Positions 1 to 9,278 are shown, counted from the stretch's first letter. The stretch: DNA of 64,000 bases from Streptomyces rishiriensis (GCF_003112535.1 NZ_BEWA01000013.1:248001-312000), one strand, 5' to 3'. A program made the numbers and translations. Notes: generated from the sequence alone by a model not told the origin.

Positions 1-1
1 C

Positions 2-82
2 CGCAAGACCGCTCAGCGCTCCGAAGGCCAGCGCTGCGGAGAAGGCGGCGGCAAGCGCCGAGCGAAGCATTCTCTTATGCAT
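2..82 (-). CDS. N-terminus of a small secreted protein (cut by window edge)
   Basis: Only the first 27 codons lie in the window. They read as a classic signal peptide: a basic start (MHKRMLR) followed by an Ala/Leu-rich hydrophobic stretch (SALAAAFSAALAFGALSGLA). The ATG at 82 is the first start in frame; the internal ATG five codons later is also possible. The gene runs leftward out of the window, divergent from the LuxR-type gene at 213. The mature part is not visible, so no function can be given. Confidence 0.5.
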   Translation of the reverse strand, partial: MHKRMLRSALAAAFSAALAFGALSGLA

Positions 83-212
83 AGTCGGCTTCGTCCTCAT
101 TTGAAGGTCACCTCTCCCCCGTCGACTACGACGATGGCCCATTCGGGCACGTCATGGCCACACAATCGATGCATCATGTTCCTGCACGTTCAGGACCCTG
201 GGGGGTGGAGAT

Positions 213-1196
213 TTGACGAAAAATCAGACAAAGCAGACACATCCTCATGCGTCGACTGAGCTGTGCGAGGAAGGTCGCCGTCTCTACGGGAACGCTCTTC
301 GGACGGGCCGCATAGCCCGTGCCGACGTGGAGCCCGCTCCGTGCCTGATGGAGTTCGCCCTGCTCCACGCGGACCCTGACGACGCGAACTGGCTGCGCCC
401 GGTACCCCCGTCGATCGCCCTGTCCCAGCTGCTCAACCCGATCGAACGCGAGATCACCCGACGCAGACGGCTCTCGGTGGAACTCGCCGACGCTTTCGAG
501 CCGTTCATGACCCTCAGCGCCCAGCCGACGCCGACCACACACTCGATCACGGTGCTGGAAGGCATCGACCGGATCAACGCCGCACTCGATCTGGCCACCT
601 CGCAGTGCCAGACCGAGATGCTCACCGTCCAGCCGAGCCGCCGCCGCCTGGAGCACACCCTCGTCCAGGGACTGGAGCGCGACCGGCCGCTCATCGACCG
701 CGGCTGCCGCATCCGCACGCTCTACCAGCACACGGCCCGCTACAGCCCCGAGACGCTGGCCTACGTCTCCCAGTTCACCGAAGGCAAGGTGGAGTACCGC
801 ACCATCGACGAACTCGTGGAGCGGCTGATCATCTGCGACGAGACCGTGGCCTTCATCCCCACCCGGGACGACGGGCAGGTCGCCCTCGAACTGCGGCACC
901 CGGGACTGGTCCGCTACCTGATCAAGGTCTTCGAGTTCATGTGGGGCCGTGCCGTCCCGCTCGCCACAGGCGCCCCCTACGAGACCGCCCCCGACGGCAT
1001 CACGGAGATCCAGCACTCCATCGCCAAGCTGCTCGTCGAGGGACACGTCGACGAGGCGATAGCCCGCCGGCTCGGCATGAACGTGCGGACCTGCCGAGCC
1101 CACATCGCCAAGCTCGCCACCGCACTCGGCAGTGGCAGCCGCGCCCAACTCGGCTTCCTCATAGCCCAGTCGGGCATCCTCAAACAGGAGCCCTGA
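213..1196 (+). CDS. LuxR-type transcriptional regulator, paralogue 1
   Basis: 327 residues. The first ~60 residues form a helical module (ELCEEGRRLYGNALRTGRI). The middle third (about residues 110-260) resembles the phospholipase-D-like sensor fold of TrmB-type regulators, with the conserved stretch DRGCRIRTLYQHTARYSP. The last ~65 residues are a LuxR-type helix-turn-helix (IAKLLVEGHVDEAIARRLGM, then VRTCRAHIAKL). The start is TTG at 213, chosen because a GGGGTGGAG ribosome site sits at the right distance. The gene is followed after 37 bp by a close paralogue, probably in one operon. The signal sensed is unknown; catalytic HKD motifs of true phospholipase D are not seen. Confidence 0.85.
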   Translation: MTKNQTKQTHPHASTELCEEGRRLYGNALRTGRIARADVEPAPCLMEFALLHADPDDANWLRPVPPSIALSQLLNPIEREITRRRRLSVELADAFEPFMTLSAQPTPTTHSITVLEGIDRINAALDLATSQCQTEMLTVQPSRRRLEHTLVQGLERDRPLIDRGCRIRTLYQHTARYSPETLAYVSQFTEGKVEYRTIDELVERLIICDETVAFIPTRDDGQVALELRHPGLVRYLIKVFEFMWGRAVPLATGAPYETAPDGITEIQHSIAKLLVEGHVDEAIARRLGMNVRTCRAHIAKLATALGSGSRAQLGFLIAQSGILKQEP

Positions 1197-1233
1197 CCCG
1201 CCCGGAGAACGAAGAACGACAGGGAGAACCGCA

Positions 1234-2259
1234 GTGAACGCGCCGCCGCACCCCCACCACGGCGTGGAGGACCTGTGCACCGCGGGCCTGAACCTCTACG
1301 AGCAGGCCCTGCGCGACGGGCGCGTCAAGACCGAGGACGCCGAGACGGCGGCCCCCTGCCTGCTGTCCGTCGGCCTCCTGCACCCGGTCGTGGACGACGT
1401 GGCCCAGCTGGAGCCCGTGGCCCCGGCCCTCGTCCTGCACCGGCTGCTGCGCTCCTCGGGCATGCGCATCGCCGAGGAACGGCGCCGCGAGGAACGGCTC
1501 GCGTCGCTGTTCGAGCCCCTCATGCGGATCACCGGCGCCCGCACGGCCACCGCCGAGCCCGTCTCCTTACAGCTCCTCAGCGGCACGGAACGCATCAACG
1601 AGGCCATCACCGAGGCGACGTCCGAAGCGGCCAGCGAAGTGCTCTGCGTCCAGCCCCACGTGCACTACAGCGGACCGCGCGGCGAGACCGCCCACGCCGT
1701 CGCCATGGCCCGCGACCAGGCCCTGCTCGACCGGGGCTGCCGCATCCGCACCCTCTACCAGCACACCCAGCGCCACCAGCCCCTCGTCCTGGCCCGCTAC
1801 GAGCAGCTGCGGGGCGACGCGCAGGCCCGCACCCTCGACGAGGTCACCGACCGGCTCATCGTCATCGACGGCGCGGTCGCCTTCATCCCCGCCGGCGAGG
1901 ACGGCCGACTCGCCCTGGAGGTCCGCCACCCGGCCCTCCTGACCTACTTCACCACGACCTTCGACCGGCTCTGGCGGCTGGCCACCCCGATGTACCCGCA
2001 GGCCGTCCAGCGGCCGTCCAGGGGCGGCGTCACCCCCCGGCAGCAGGCCATCGCCGCCCTCCTCGTCGAGGGACACACGGACGCCGTCATCGCCGACCGG
2101 CTCGGTATGAACATCCGCACCGCCCGCGTCCACATCGCCAAGCTCGCCGCCACCCTCGGCAGCGAGAGCCGCGCCCAACTCGGCTACCTCATCGGGCAGT
2201 CGGGGATCCTTGACCAGGAACAGCGCCGGACGCCGGAGCAGGGCCCGGGCCAGGCGTAG
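1234..2259 (+). CDS. LuxR-type transcriptional regulator, paralogue 2
   Basis: 341 residues with GTG start at 1234 behind GGGAGAA. It has the same plan as its upstream neighbour: helical N-terminus, PLD-like middle (DRGCRIRTLYQHTQRHQP) and C-terminal HTH (IAALLVEGHTDAVIADRLGM, RTARVHIAKLAATLGS). The helix-turn-helix halves of the two neighbours are nearly identical while the N-terminal halves differ, which suggests related DNA targets but different inputs. Its last 71 bp overlap the end of a third paralogue on the opposite strand. Ligand and regulon are unknown. Confidence 0.85.
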   Translation: MNAPPHPHHGVEDLCTAGLNLYEQALRDGRVKTEDAETAAPCLLSVGLLHPVVDDVAQLEPVAPALVLHRLLRSSGMRIAEERRREERLASLFEPLMRITGARTATAEPVSLQLLSGTERINEAITEATSEAASEVLCVQPHVHYSGPRGETAHAVAMARDQALLDRGCRIRTLYQHTQRHQPLVLARYEQLRGDAQARTLDEVTDRLIVIDGAVAFIPAGEDGRLALEVRHPALLTYFTTTFDRLWRLATPMYPQAVQRPSRGGVTPRQQAIAALLVEGHTDAVIADRLGMNIRTARVHIAKLAATLGSESRAQLGYLIGQSGILDQEQRRTPEQGPGQA

Positions 2260-3562
2260 GGGCCGGCGCCGGGGCAGGGGCGGGGGCCGGCTCCGGGGCG
2301 GGGGCAGCGGCGGAGGCAGAAGCAGCGGCTGGGGCAGTGGAAGTTGCGGTTGTGGGTGCGGTTGTGGGTGCGGTTGTGGGTGCGGTTGCGGTTGTGGTCG
2401 CCGTGGCGGTCGCAGGCTCGGAGGACGTGTCCGCAGGCGCGCTGGAGGACGTGCCGGACGTCGTGCCGGAGGTCGTGCCGGCAGGCGTGGCGGAGGTCGT
2501 GCCGGCCGCTGTGCCGGCAAGCGTGTCGGGGCCGTGCCCCTGGGCCGGGACGTCCGCCGTGCCTCCCGGCGCCGCCTCGTCGGACGGCCGGTCGAGGCCG
2601 ACCTGGGCGATCCGCACCCCCAGCTGAGTGCGGCTGGCCGCGCCCAGGGTCTCCGAGAGGCGCGCGATGTGCGCGCGGCAGGTGCGGACGCTGATGCCCA
2701 GGCGCTCGGCGATGACCGCGTCCTGGTGTCCCTCCGCCAGCAGGGCGGCGATGGACTGCTCGCGGTGGGAGACGCCCTCGACGCGCGGGTCGGGCAGCGG
2801 GGCGGTGAGCGGGATCGCCAGCCGCCACAGCCGCTCGAAGACCGTCACCAGATAGGAGACCAGGGCCGGGTGCCGCAGCTCCAGGGCCATCGTGCGGTCG
2901 GCGTTGGCCGGGACGAAGGCGACCTTGCGGTCGAAGAGGATCAACCGGTCGATGACCTCGTCCAGCGTGCGCGCCTCCACCGTGTCGCCCATCAGCTCCA
3001 GGTAGTTGAGCAGGCCCTGGCCGTGCCGGGCCACGTGGTTGTAGAGGTCGCGCATGCGCACGCCCCGGCCGCGCAGCTCCAGCGCGCGGTGCAGCCCCTC
3101 CGACAGCTCGTGCTCACGCCGGATGCCGCCGGGCTGCACGGTGAGGACCTCGGTGGTGCACGCCTCGGTCGCCGCGTCCAGCGCGGCCTGGATGCGGGAG
3201 GGGCCGTCCAGGACGCGGATCGCCGCGCCCTCGCCGGCCGTCGCGGCCCGCTCCGGCCCGCCCAGACCCGCGTACCACTCGAAGGCGGCGACCGCCGAGC
3301 CCATCCGCCGCTGGCTGGCGCTGAACTCGTCGTGCAGTCCGCGCAGCAGCCGGGTCATGACCTCCTGCGGGGAGGTCGGCACCAGCCAGTTCATGTCGTC
3401 GGGGTCGGGGTGCAGGAGGGCCAGCTCGAGCAGGCACGGGACCGGCTCGGCGTCGGTCCGCGCCACCCGACCGCGTCGTACGGCCCGGGAATACACGCGA
3501 TCCCCGGCCTCGCACAGTCGGTCGGCACCGTGTGGATGCTCCTCCGTCCCGTGCCCGGCCAT
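2189..3562 (-). CDS. LuxR-type regulator, paralogue 3, with long Thr/Ala/Pro tail
   Basis: 457 residues from ATG at 3562 (MAGHGTEEHPHGADRLCEAG). The open frame runs further upstream, but the composition and domain alignment with the two paralogues favour this start. Domains: helical N-terminus, PLD-like middle (RGVRMRDLYNHVARHGQG) and LuxR-type HTH (IAALLAEGHQDAVIAERLGI, VRTCRAHIARL) ending near residue 315. Unlike its paralogues it continues for about 140 residues of low-complexity Thr/Ala/Ser, then Ala-Pro, partly encoded by a 12-bp tandem repeat. It converges on and overlaps paralogue 2. The tail may be a flexible linker or a recent extension after loss of an original stop. Confidence 0.75.
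   Translation of the reverse strand: MAGHGTEEHPHGADRLCEAGDRVYSRAVRRGRVARTDAEPVPCLLELALLHPDPDDMNWLVPTSPQEVMTRLLRGLHDEFSASQRRMGSAVAAFEWYAGLGGPERAATAGEGAAIRVLDGPSRIQAALDAATEACTTEVLTVQPGGIRREHELSEGLHRALELRGRGVRMRDLYNHVARHGQGLLNYLELMGDTVEARTLDEVIDRLILFDRKVAFVPANADRTMALELRHPALVSYLVTVFERLWRLAIPLTAPLPDPRVEGVSHREQSIAALLAEGHQDAVIAERLGISVRTCRAHIARLSETLGAASRTQLGVRIAQVGLDRPSDEAAPGGTADVPAQGHGPDTLAGTAAGTTSATPAGTTSGTTSGTSSSAPADTSSEPATATATTTATAPTTAPTTAPTTATSTAPAAASASAAAPAPEPAPAPAPAPAPTPGPGPAPASGAVPGQGSPTAR
2345..2388. repeat. 12-bp tandem repeat inside the LuxR-type tail
   Basis: Three exact copies of TGCGGTTGTGGG followed by a partial fourth. On the minus strand they encode the APTT-type repeats of the regulator's C-terminal tail. 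The unit is a multiple of three, so copy-number change would lengthen or shorten the tail without a frameshift. Confidence 0.85.
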
Positions 3563-3746
3563 CGCCCATCCCACCCCCGCCGTACGCCTCTTCCGGAGCG
3601 CAACTATGCGCGGCCCGGACCGGCTCCGCAACACGGCTCCTCCGGCCGGGGCCGTCGAAAACCACCCGTCTGTGGGAGTTCCTCCCAGCCTCCTACCCCG
3701 GTACTGCAACAAGCTGACGGTGGTGCGGGGCCTTCGCGAGGGGCAT

Positions 3747-3800
3747 GGTTGGTTCCGCTTACCCCGGGGGCTCTTCACCCGGGAGCAGGCGGAACCAACC
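3747..3800 (-). terminator. Large stem-loop downstream of the sugar-binding lipoprotein gene
   Basis: A perfect 12-bp inverted repeat, GGTTGGTTCCGC (3747-3758) and GCGGAACCAACC (3789-3800), encloses a smaller CCCGGG-based inner stem. It lies about 100 bp past the stop of the lipoprotein gene and about 185 bp upstream of the regulator start at 3562. It fits an intrinsic terminator; no long T tract follows. The rest of 3563-3903 shows no gene. Confidence 0.6.
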
Positions 3801-3903
3801 CGGCCGGGCCACGGGGGAGTCCGGCCGGGCTCCGCGCCGTCGGCGGTGTGCGGCGGTGTGCGGAGCCTCGGCACGGGGCGGCCGCCGGTCGGGCGGCCGG
3901 GGA

Positions 3904-5025
3904 TCAGGTGAGCTTCAGGGCCTGGCAGTCGGCCTTGAACTTGGCGGTGCAGATGTCGGAGATCTTGTAGATGCCGTCGGCGACGACGGTCTGCTTGATG
4001 TTGCTCTTCGTCAGCGCGACCACGGTCACCAGCTTGGCCGGAATGCCCTTGGTCGTCGGGCTGTCGACCTTGTCGCGGGTGAGGGCGTCGAACTGGAGTT
4101 CGCGGCCCTGGACCTTGGCGACGGCCGCCTGCGCGGCGGCCTCGGCCATGGCGGGGTACGGCTTGTAGACGCTCATGAACTGCTCGCCGGCGATGATGCG
4201 CTGCACGGCCGCCAGTTCCGCGTCCTGACCGGTGATCGGGGGCAGGTTGCCGGCGCTGACGCCGGCCGACTCCAGGGCCTTGATGATGCCGCCGGCCATG
4301 GCGTCGTTGGCGGAGTAGACGCCGGCGATGTTGTTCTTGCCGATCGCCTCGATCGCCTGCGTCATGTTGGCCTGCGCGGCCTCCGGGCTCCACTTGTCGG
4401 TGTCGTACGACTTCGCGATCGTGACCCGGCCGCTGAGCTCGCTGAGCGCGCCCTGCTTGAACTGCGCGGCGTTGGGGTCGGTGGGCGACCCGTTCATCAT
4501 GATGATCTTGTCGGCCAGGCTGACGGTGCCGATGGCCTCCGCGAGGGTGCGGCCCTGCACCTCGCCGACCAGCTCGTTGTCGAAGGAGACATAGCCCTCG
4601 ATCGGGCCCTGGGCCAGACGGTCGTAGGCGATGACGGGGATGTTGGCGTCCTTGGCCTTCTGCACCATGGGCGCGATGGCCTTCGCGTCGACCGCGTCCA
4701 GCAGGATGACGTCGACCTTGTCGTCGATCATCCGCTGCATCTGGGTGTTCTGCTTGTCGGTGGACGCGGCGGCGTTCGCGTAGTCGGTCTTGCCCTTGCC
4801 GTCGGTGAGTTCGGCGACCTTCCGCTTGATGATGGGGTAGTCGAACTCGGCGTACCGCGTGTTCGTCTCCTCCGGCATCAGCACGCCCACCGTGATGTCG
4901 TCACTCCGGGTCGGTGTCGCGCTGGCGCCGTCCTCCGAAGCCCCGAGCATCCCGCACCCGGCGAGCGTGAGGGACATCGTGGAGGCGACCACAGCTATGG
5001 CGATACGACGCATTCGGGGGCTCAC
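3904..5025 (-). CDS. Sugar ABC transporter substrate-binding lipoprotein
   Basis: 373 residues. The N-terminus is a lipoprotein signal (MSPRMRRIAIAVVASTMSLT, then the lipobox LAGC). The mature part is a type I periplasmic-binding fold of the pentose/galactose class: DITVGVLMPEETNTRYAEF near the start, IDDKVDVILLDAVDAKAI in the middle and ADGIYKISDICTAKFKADC at the end, most like XylF/ChvE-type xylose or multi-sugar binding proteins. It would sit on the outer face of the membrane and deliver sugar to a permease. No permease or ATPase gene is adjacent, so it is an orphan here and the sugar is not certain. Confidence 0.85.
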   Translation of the reverse strand: MSPRMRRIAIAVVASTMSLTLAGCGMLGASEDGASATPTRSDDITVGVLMPEETNTRYAEFDYPIIKRKVAELTDGKGKTDYANAAASTDKQNTQMQRMIDDKVDVILLDAVDAKAIAPMVQKAKDANIPVIAYDRLAQGPIEGYVSFDNELVGEVQGRTLAEAIGTVSLADKIIMMNGSPTDPNAAQFKQGALSELSGRVTIAKSYDTDKWSPEAAQANMTQAIEAIGKNNIAGVYSANDAMAGGIIKALESAGVSAGNLPPITGQDAELAAVQRIIAGEQFMSVYKPYPAMAEAAAQAAVAKVQGRELQFDALTRDKVDSPTTKGIPAKLVTVVALTKSNIKQTVVADGIYKISDICTAKFKADCQALKLT

Positions 5026-5283
5026 TTCAGGTGCGTTCGGTGCGTTCGGTGCAATGCGGACATGGGTGCGACAGGTGACCCAGGTGTCTGAAAAGACAAC
5101 GCGGCAGCGGCCGCCGTCGTCAAGCGGAACTACTTAACGAAGTAGCAACATCACACTCCGCTTAGCGGGTGAAGACGCATGGAGACGAAGCGGAGACCTT
5201 GCGAGAACCCGGCGAAGGTCCCTCCGGAAAAGCGCCCAAGGAACCATGCAACCAACGGCGTTGGCCGCGGGTCCGGATCCTGG

Positions 5284-5979
5284 GTGCATGACGACGACGA
5301 GGCCGTCGCCCGCCCCGGCCGGCGCGCCCGCCTGTTGCTCGAGGCCCGCGCCGACGGCCCCGGCGAATTCCCGGCCGAGCTGCACCGCACCATCTCCGCG
5401 AACGGCTTCCGTGACGGCGCCGGCCACCCCGACTTCATCCTCGAGGCCAAGATCGACGGCAAGATCGTGAAGCTGAAGCAGAGCGGCGAGAGCGAGTGGG
5501 AGCTGCCCGCGATCCCCAAGGGCTTCGGCGCGGCCTCCGGGCTGTCGGCCGTCGACCTCTACCTGTCCCTCGGCGAGCACAGCGACATCAAGAAGGACAC
5601 GGTCGTACCGCTGGAATCGTCGATGTACATGACCGACTCCGGTTACTTCAACGTGGCCGGCACCAAGGTGGCGGCCGGCCCCGCCCTGGCCACGGGCTCG
5701 CCGTCGGCGACTCCGTCGTCGCCCGCCTCGCAGTCCCCGTCCCCGTCCCCGTCCGCCCCGGTGACCCCGTCGGCGTCCGCGTCCGGCTCCGCGGCCACCA
5801 CGGGCGGCACGACCGGCGGCACGACCGGCGGCGGCACGGACACCGCGGGCGCGACCGGTTCGCTCGCCAGCACCGGTTCCGGCGGCGCTCTGTACGGCGC
5901 ACTGGCCGCCGTCCTGCTGGCCGTCGGCGGTGCGGCGGCGTGGTTCGGCACGCGCCGCCGCCGGGTCGCGCGCGTCTGA
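5284..5979 (+). pseudogene. 5'-truncated LAxTG cell-wall-anchored surface protein
   Basis: The C-terminal half is a normal sortase substrate: a Ser/Pro/Thr-rich stalk (SPSPSPSAP, TTGGTTGGTTGGG), the sorting motif LASTG matching the LAxTG signal of Streptomyces class E sortases, a hydrophobic segment (ALYGALAAVLLAVGGAAAW) and a basic tail (RRRRVARV). The preceding domain contains PDFILEAKIDGKIVKLKQSG. No signal peptide can be found from any start (GTG 5284 or the longer frame from 5179), so the export signal is missing. I read it as a 5'-decayed gene; a misassigned start or frameshift is the alternative. Confidence 0.6.
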
Positions 5980-5998
5980 TCCGCCGCACGACGAACGC

Positions 5999-6034
5999 CG
6001 AGGGGCCCGCAGGCATCCGCCTGCGGGCCCCTCG
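5999..6034. terminator. Bidirectional terminator between convergent genes
   Basis: Perfect 16-bp inverted repeat, CGAGGGGCCCGCAGGC and its complement, with a 4-nt loop (ATCC). It lies between the converging ends of the LAxTG gene (5979) and the coupling-ATPase gene (6068). Confidence 0.8.
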
Positions 6035-6067
6035 CTCCGTCGCGGTACGGGTGTCGCGGCAGGGCCG

Positions 6068-7798
6068 TCAACGAGCCCCGGGGTCGTACTTCCTCAGCGA
6101 GGCCCGGACCTCGGCGGCGTACGCCCCTTCCCACCAGGGGACCGTCTCCACCAGCACCGGCTTGGTGCCGGAGGCGAGGACGAGGGCCCGGCCGGGCGGC
6201 ATCGCCCCGAGGTCGGAGACGTGCAGGACGCGTTCCCGGCGCGTGGACTCGCTGATGGCACGGTTGCCGGACCAGCCGCCGAACTCCGACTCCCGGCTGG
6301 TCTGGTACTCGCGCAGCTCGAACTCGCCGGCCAGTTCGCTCAGATCGCCCAGGAAGCGGGTGTCGGAGACGCCGCCGCCGTAGACGCGGACGTTCGCGGC
6401 GGACCACAGCTTCTCCATGCCGCGCTCGCCCCACACCTCGATGCCCTGGGCCCAGGACTGCAGGATCGTCATCAGGATGATGCCGCGCGAGCCGTAGTGC
6501 GAGTACAGGTCGGGCAGGTTCCGCCAGCGGCACACGTTGGCGGCCTCGTCGAGGACGCCGACCAGGGGCAGCGGGAGGCGGCCGCCGCGCTGGGTGGTGG
6601 CGTACTCCTCGGCGGCCTCGACGACGGCCACGGTGAGCGCGGTCACGAGCGGCCCGGCGGAGTCGCGCCCCTCCCTGCTCAGGGAGTACAGGGTGCCGCC
6701 GCTCCGGACGAAGGCGTGCGGGTCGAACTCCGCCGCGTACGCGTCGGCGGGCGGTGTGACCCACCGGTTGACCTCGGGATTGACCAGGCAGGACGCCATC
6801 TGCTGGGCGACGCCGTAGATGCCGCTGCGCTGCTTGTCGGGGGCGTTGACGACGCCGGCCACGCCGTCCGCGGACATGGCGTGCCCGGCGCCGCGCAGGA
6901 TCCGCTCCGGGGTGTCGTCCCTGGGGTTGGACAGCCAGGTGTAGATCTGGGTGATCGGCGCCTTGGCGCAGGCGGCGGCGAGCAGCAGGCTGGCCAGCAG
7001 GTCCTGGCCGGCCGGGTCGAAGAAGGCGTCGGTGGAGGCGTTGGCGTCACGCGAGCCGCTGGCGAAGTGGTCGGCCATCTTGCGGGCCTTGGCGACGTCG
7101 GTGACGTACGACAGCGGGTTCCACCACCAGCTCGGCTCCTCCTGCGCGACCTGCTGCGGGTCGAACACCCACACCGGTCCGCGCGCGGTCCGCGGCCCCC
7201 GGGTCGCGTCCACGATGTCGCGCTTGTTCGAGGTGACGAGGACCGCGCCGGGTCCGTCGAGGATGGCGGGAATGGCCCGCCGGGTCGTCTTGCCGGTCCG
7301 GGGACCCCAGATGTCGACGTGCATGTCCTCGTACGAGCCGAACAGCGGCTGACGGCCCTTCACGGACCGTCCGATGAACACGCCGGGCGTGCGCGACCGC
7401 ACGCCGAGGCGCTCGGCGGTGGCGGCCGCACCCTTCATGGTCAGCCTGCCGAGCTCCTCGCCCTTCGCGAGATGCCGGGCGGCGCCGTCCACCTTCGGCC
7501 TGTTCCTGAACCGCTCGCGCACCCGGTAGGCGCCCAGGCCGAGGATCCCGGCCACCACCGCCTCCCCGGCCGCGACGGCGCTGGCCGCGGAACCCGGCCA
7601 GCTGTAGTCGCCCTTGACCACGTCGACGAGGAAGGTCAGCGGATCGCCGGCCGGCGCGGGCGCGTCGGCGTACCCGGCCCCGATCTTCGCGGCCAGCCAG
7701 GCCCCGGCGCCGACGACGAGCACGACCGCGACGGCGATGACGATCTCGAAGGTCCAGTCGTCCTCGGCGCGGGGCTTCTTCTGCTGTTCTGCGGTCAC
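6068..7798 (-). CDS. VirD4/TraG-like type IV coupling ATPase
   Basis: 576 residues. Two membrane segments lie near the N-terminus (IVIAVAVVLVVGAGAWLAA and AVAAGEAVVAGILGLGAY). They are followed by a RecA-like motor: a P-loop (WGPRTGKTTR, about residue 166), a Walker B (PLVGVLDEAANVC, about 413) and a TraG/TraD-like C-terminal region. Such proteins recruit substrates to a type IV secretion channel. The P-loop is one residue shorter than the usual GxxxxGKT, with Trp where the first Gly is expected. It is the last gene of the leftward unit and matches the VirB4-like gene of the divergent unit. No relaxase is nearby, so the substrate is unknown. Confidence 0.85.
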   Translation of the reverse strand: MTAEQQKKPRAEDDWTFEIVIAVAVVLVVGAGAWLAAKIGAGYADAPAPAGDPLTFLVDVVKGDYSWPGSAASAVAAGEAVVAGILGLGAYRVRERFRNRPKVDGAARHLAKGEELGRLTMKGAAATAERLGVRSRTPGVFIGRSVKGRQPLFGSYEDMHVDIWGPRTGKTTRRAIPAILDGPGAVLVTSNKRDIVDATRGPRTARGPVWVFDPQQVAQEEPSWWWNPLSYVTDVAKARKMADHFASGSRDANASTDAFFDPAGQDLLASLLLAAACAKAPITQIYTWLSNPRDDTPERILRGAGHAMSADGVAGVVNAPDKQRSGIYGVAQQMASCLVNPEVNRWVTPPADAYAAEFDPHAFVRSGGTLYSLSREGRDSAGPLVTALTVAVVEAAEEYATTQRGGRLPLPLVGVLDEAANVCRWRNLPDLYSHYGSRGIILMTILQSWAQGIEVWGERGMEKLWSAANVRVYGGGVSDTRFLGDLSELAGEFELREYQTSRESEFGGWSGNRAISESTRRERVLHVSDLGAMPPGRALVLASGTKPVLVETVPWWEGAYAAEVRASLRKYDPGAR

Positions 7799-7889
7799 CC
7801 GCGGGTCCGTCCTTTCTGGACTGGGGAAGCTGTGTACAGGCGAGGGAGAACGGTGTGAGCCGGCGGGAGGAGAGCCGGTACCGGGCCGG

Positions 7890-9278
7890 TCAGGCCTTCT
7901 CCGCCGCGAAGGCGAACCAGGCGCCGTCGGTCTGGATCAGCGTGTATCCGTCGGTGGTGAACTCCTCGGGTGCGTCCGTCCCCTGGGGCAGCAGGCCGAT
8001 CAGCTTCTTGGTCTTCATGGCCAGCACCCCCTGGTCGTGTTCGAGGTTCGCGTACAGCAGACCGCTGCCGGTGGCGATCAGGGGCTGGACGTCCTTGTCG
8101 TCGGCCTGCTGCCGCCACAGCTCGGCTCCGGTGCGGGTGTCCCACGCCACGGCGCCCTCGGTGAAGTTCACGACGGCGGTCGTGCCGTCGGGAGACACGA
8201 CGGGCACGGCGGTCTGGTCGAACTCCTTGAGCGTGGTGTGCGGTCCGACGGCCAGGGTGGCTCCGGTGCGCAGGTCGACCGTGGTGAGCACGGCGTCGTT
8301 GGAGCCGCTCGCCGACCAGGCGAGGATCGCCCGGTCGCCGCGGAGGGGAAAGAGTTCGGCGTCCGCCTCCTCGCCTTTCTCGCCCTGCGCGACGACGTCG
8401 GCGGGCGGGGTGAGCTCGGTCGTGGTCCACAGGGCCCGGCCGGTGCCGCGGTCGATCATTTTCAGGGGCTCGTTCACCCCGTCCCCCTCGGGGACGTATC
8501 CCTGTCCGGTGCCGAGGGGCTCGGCTGCGGCGAGCTTCGCGGGCAGCACCAGGTTTTCGCCGCCCCCGATCGGGGCGAGGGTGCGGTCGTCGTACGCGCG
8601 GCCCGGCAGCAGGACATGGCCACGGACGACGGGCAGGTCGGCGTGCTGCTCGTCGGCGTAGGCGGAGCTGCCCAGTTCGGCGCCGCTGGGGGCGTACATG
8701 GTGTAGACGGTCTTGACGGCGGCCTTCTTGAGGCCGCTCGCCCGGCTGTTCTCGCAGGTGCGGATCAGAACGGCCGGGGAACCGTCCTTCCAGGTCCCCA
8801 CCTGGACGTGGAGGTCGCGGCTGGGCGCGTCGCTCTCGGCCGGGTCGTAGGTGCATTCGACGGTGAAGGTGCGGCGCTCCTTCCCGGTGGCCGCGTCGTA
8901 GAGATGACCCACGAAGTGCGCCGTCTGCGGGTCCGCCTCGCCCTCCTGGACCCGCGGGGACAGGTCCTCGACGAGAAGGAAGGCGTCGCCCACGGCGCAG
9001 AGGCCGGCCTGACCCTGGTCGTCGGCCGGGCGGGCCGCGTGGCCGGCGCACCACAGGGCGGCCTCGGCCTTCCGGGCGAGGCTCCAGGCAGGCTTCGCGG
9101 ACAGCCCGGGGATCGGGTCGCCGGAATAGGCGGGCGACTTCGCCGCGCCCGCCGATGCCTTCGGGGACGCCGAACCGGTGGTGTCCGCACCGGCCCGCGC
9201 GTCACCGCCGCCGCACCCGGCGACGAGTCCCAGGGACAGCACGGTCCCGGCGATGAGGGCGATACGCGGCTTGGTCAA
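7890..9278 (-). CDS. Secreted lipoprotein with PQQ-like beta-propeller
   Basis: 462 residues. Lipoprotein signal MTKPRIALIAGTVLSLGL followed by the lipobox VAGC and a Gly/Ala/Ser-rich linker. The remaining ~400 residues show repeated blades of the PQQ/BamB type (VAWDTRTGAELWRQQADDK, GRALWTTTELTPPADVV). Likely a scaffold on the outer membrane face in the type IV-like complex, given its place between the coupling ATPase and the cell-wall hydrolase. A role as a structural partner, not an enzyme, is inferred from context. Confidence 0.75.
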   Translation of the reverse strand: MTKPRIALIAGTVLSLGLVAGCGGGDARAGADTTGSASPKASAGAAKSPAYSGDPIPGLSAKPAWSLARKAEAALWCAGHAARPADDQGQAGLCAVGDAFLLVEDLSPRVQEGEADPQTAHFVGHLYDAATGKERRTFTVECTYDPAESDAPSRDLHVQVGTWKDGSPAVLIRTCENSRASGLKKAAVKTVYTMYAPSGAELGSSAYADEQHADLPVVRGHVLLPGRAYDDRTLAPIGGGENLVLPAKLAAAEPLGTGQGYVPEGDGVNEPLKMIDRGTGRALWTTTELTPPADVVAQGEKGEEADAELFPLRGDRAILAWSASGSNDAVLTTVDLRTGATLAVGPHTTLKEFDQTAVPVVSPDGTTAVVNFTEGAVAWDTRTGAELWRQQADDKDVQPLIATGSGLLYANLEHDQGVLAMKTKKLIGLLPQGTDAPEEFTTDGYTLIQTDGAWFAFAAEKA

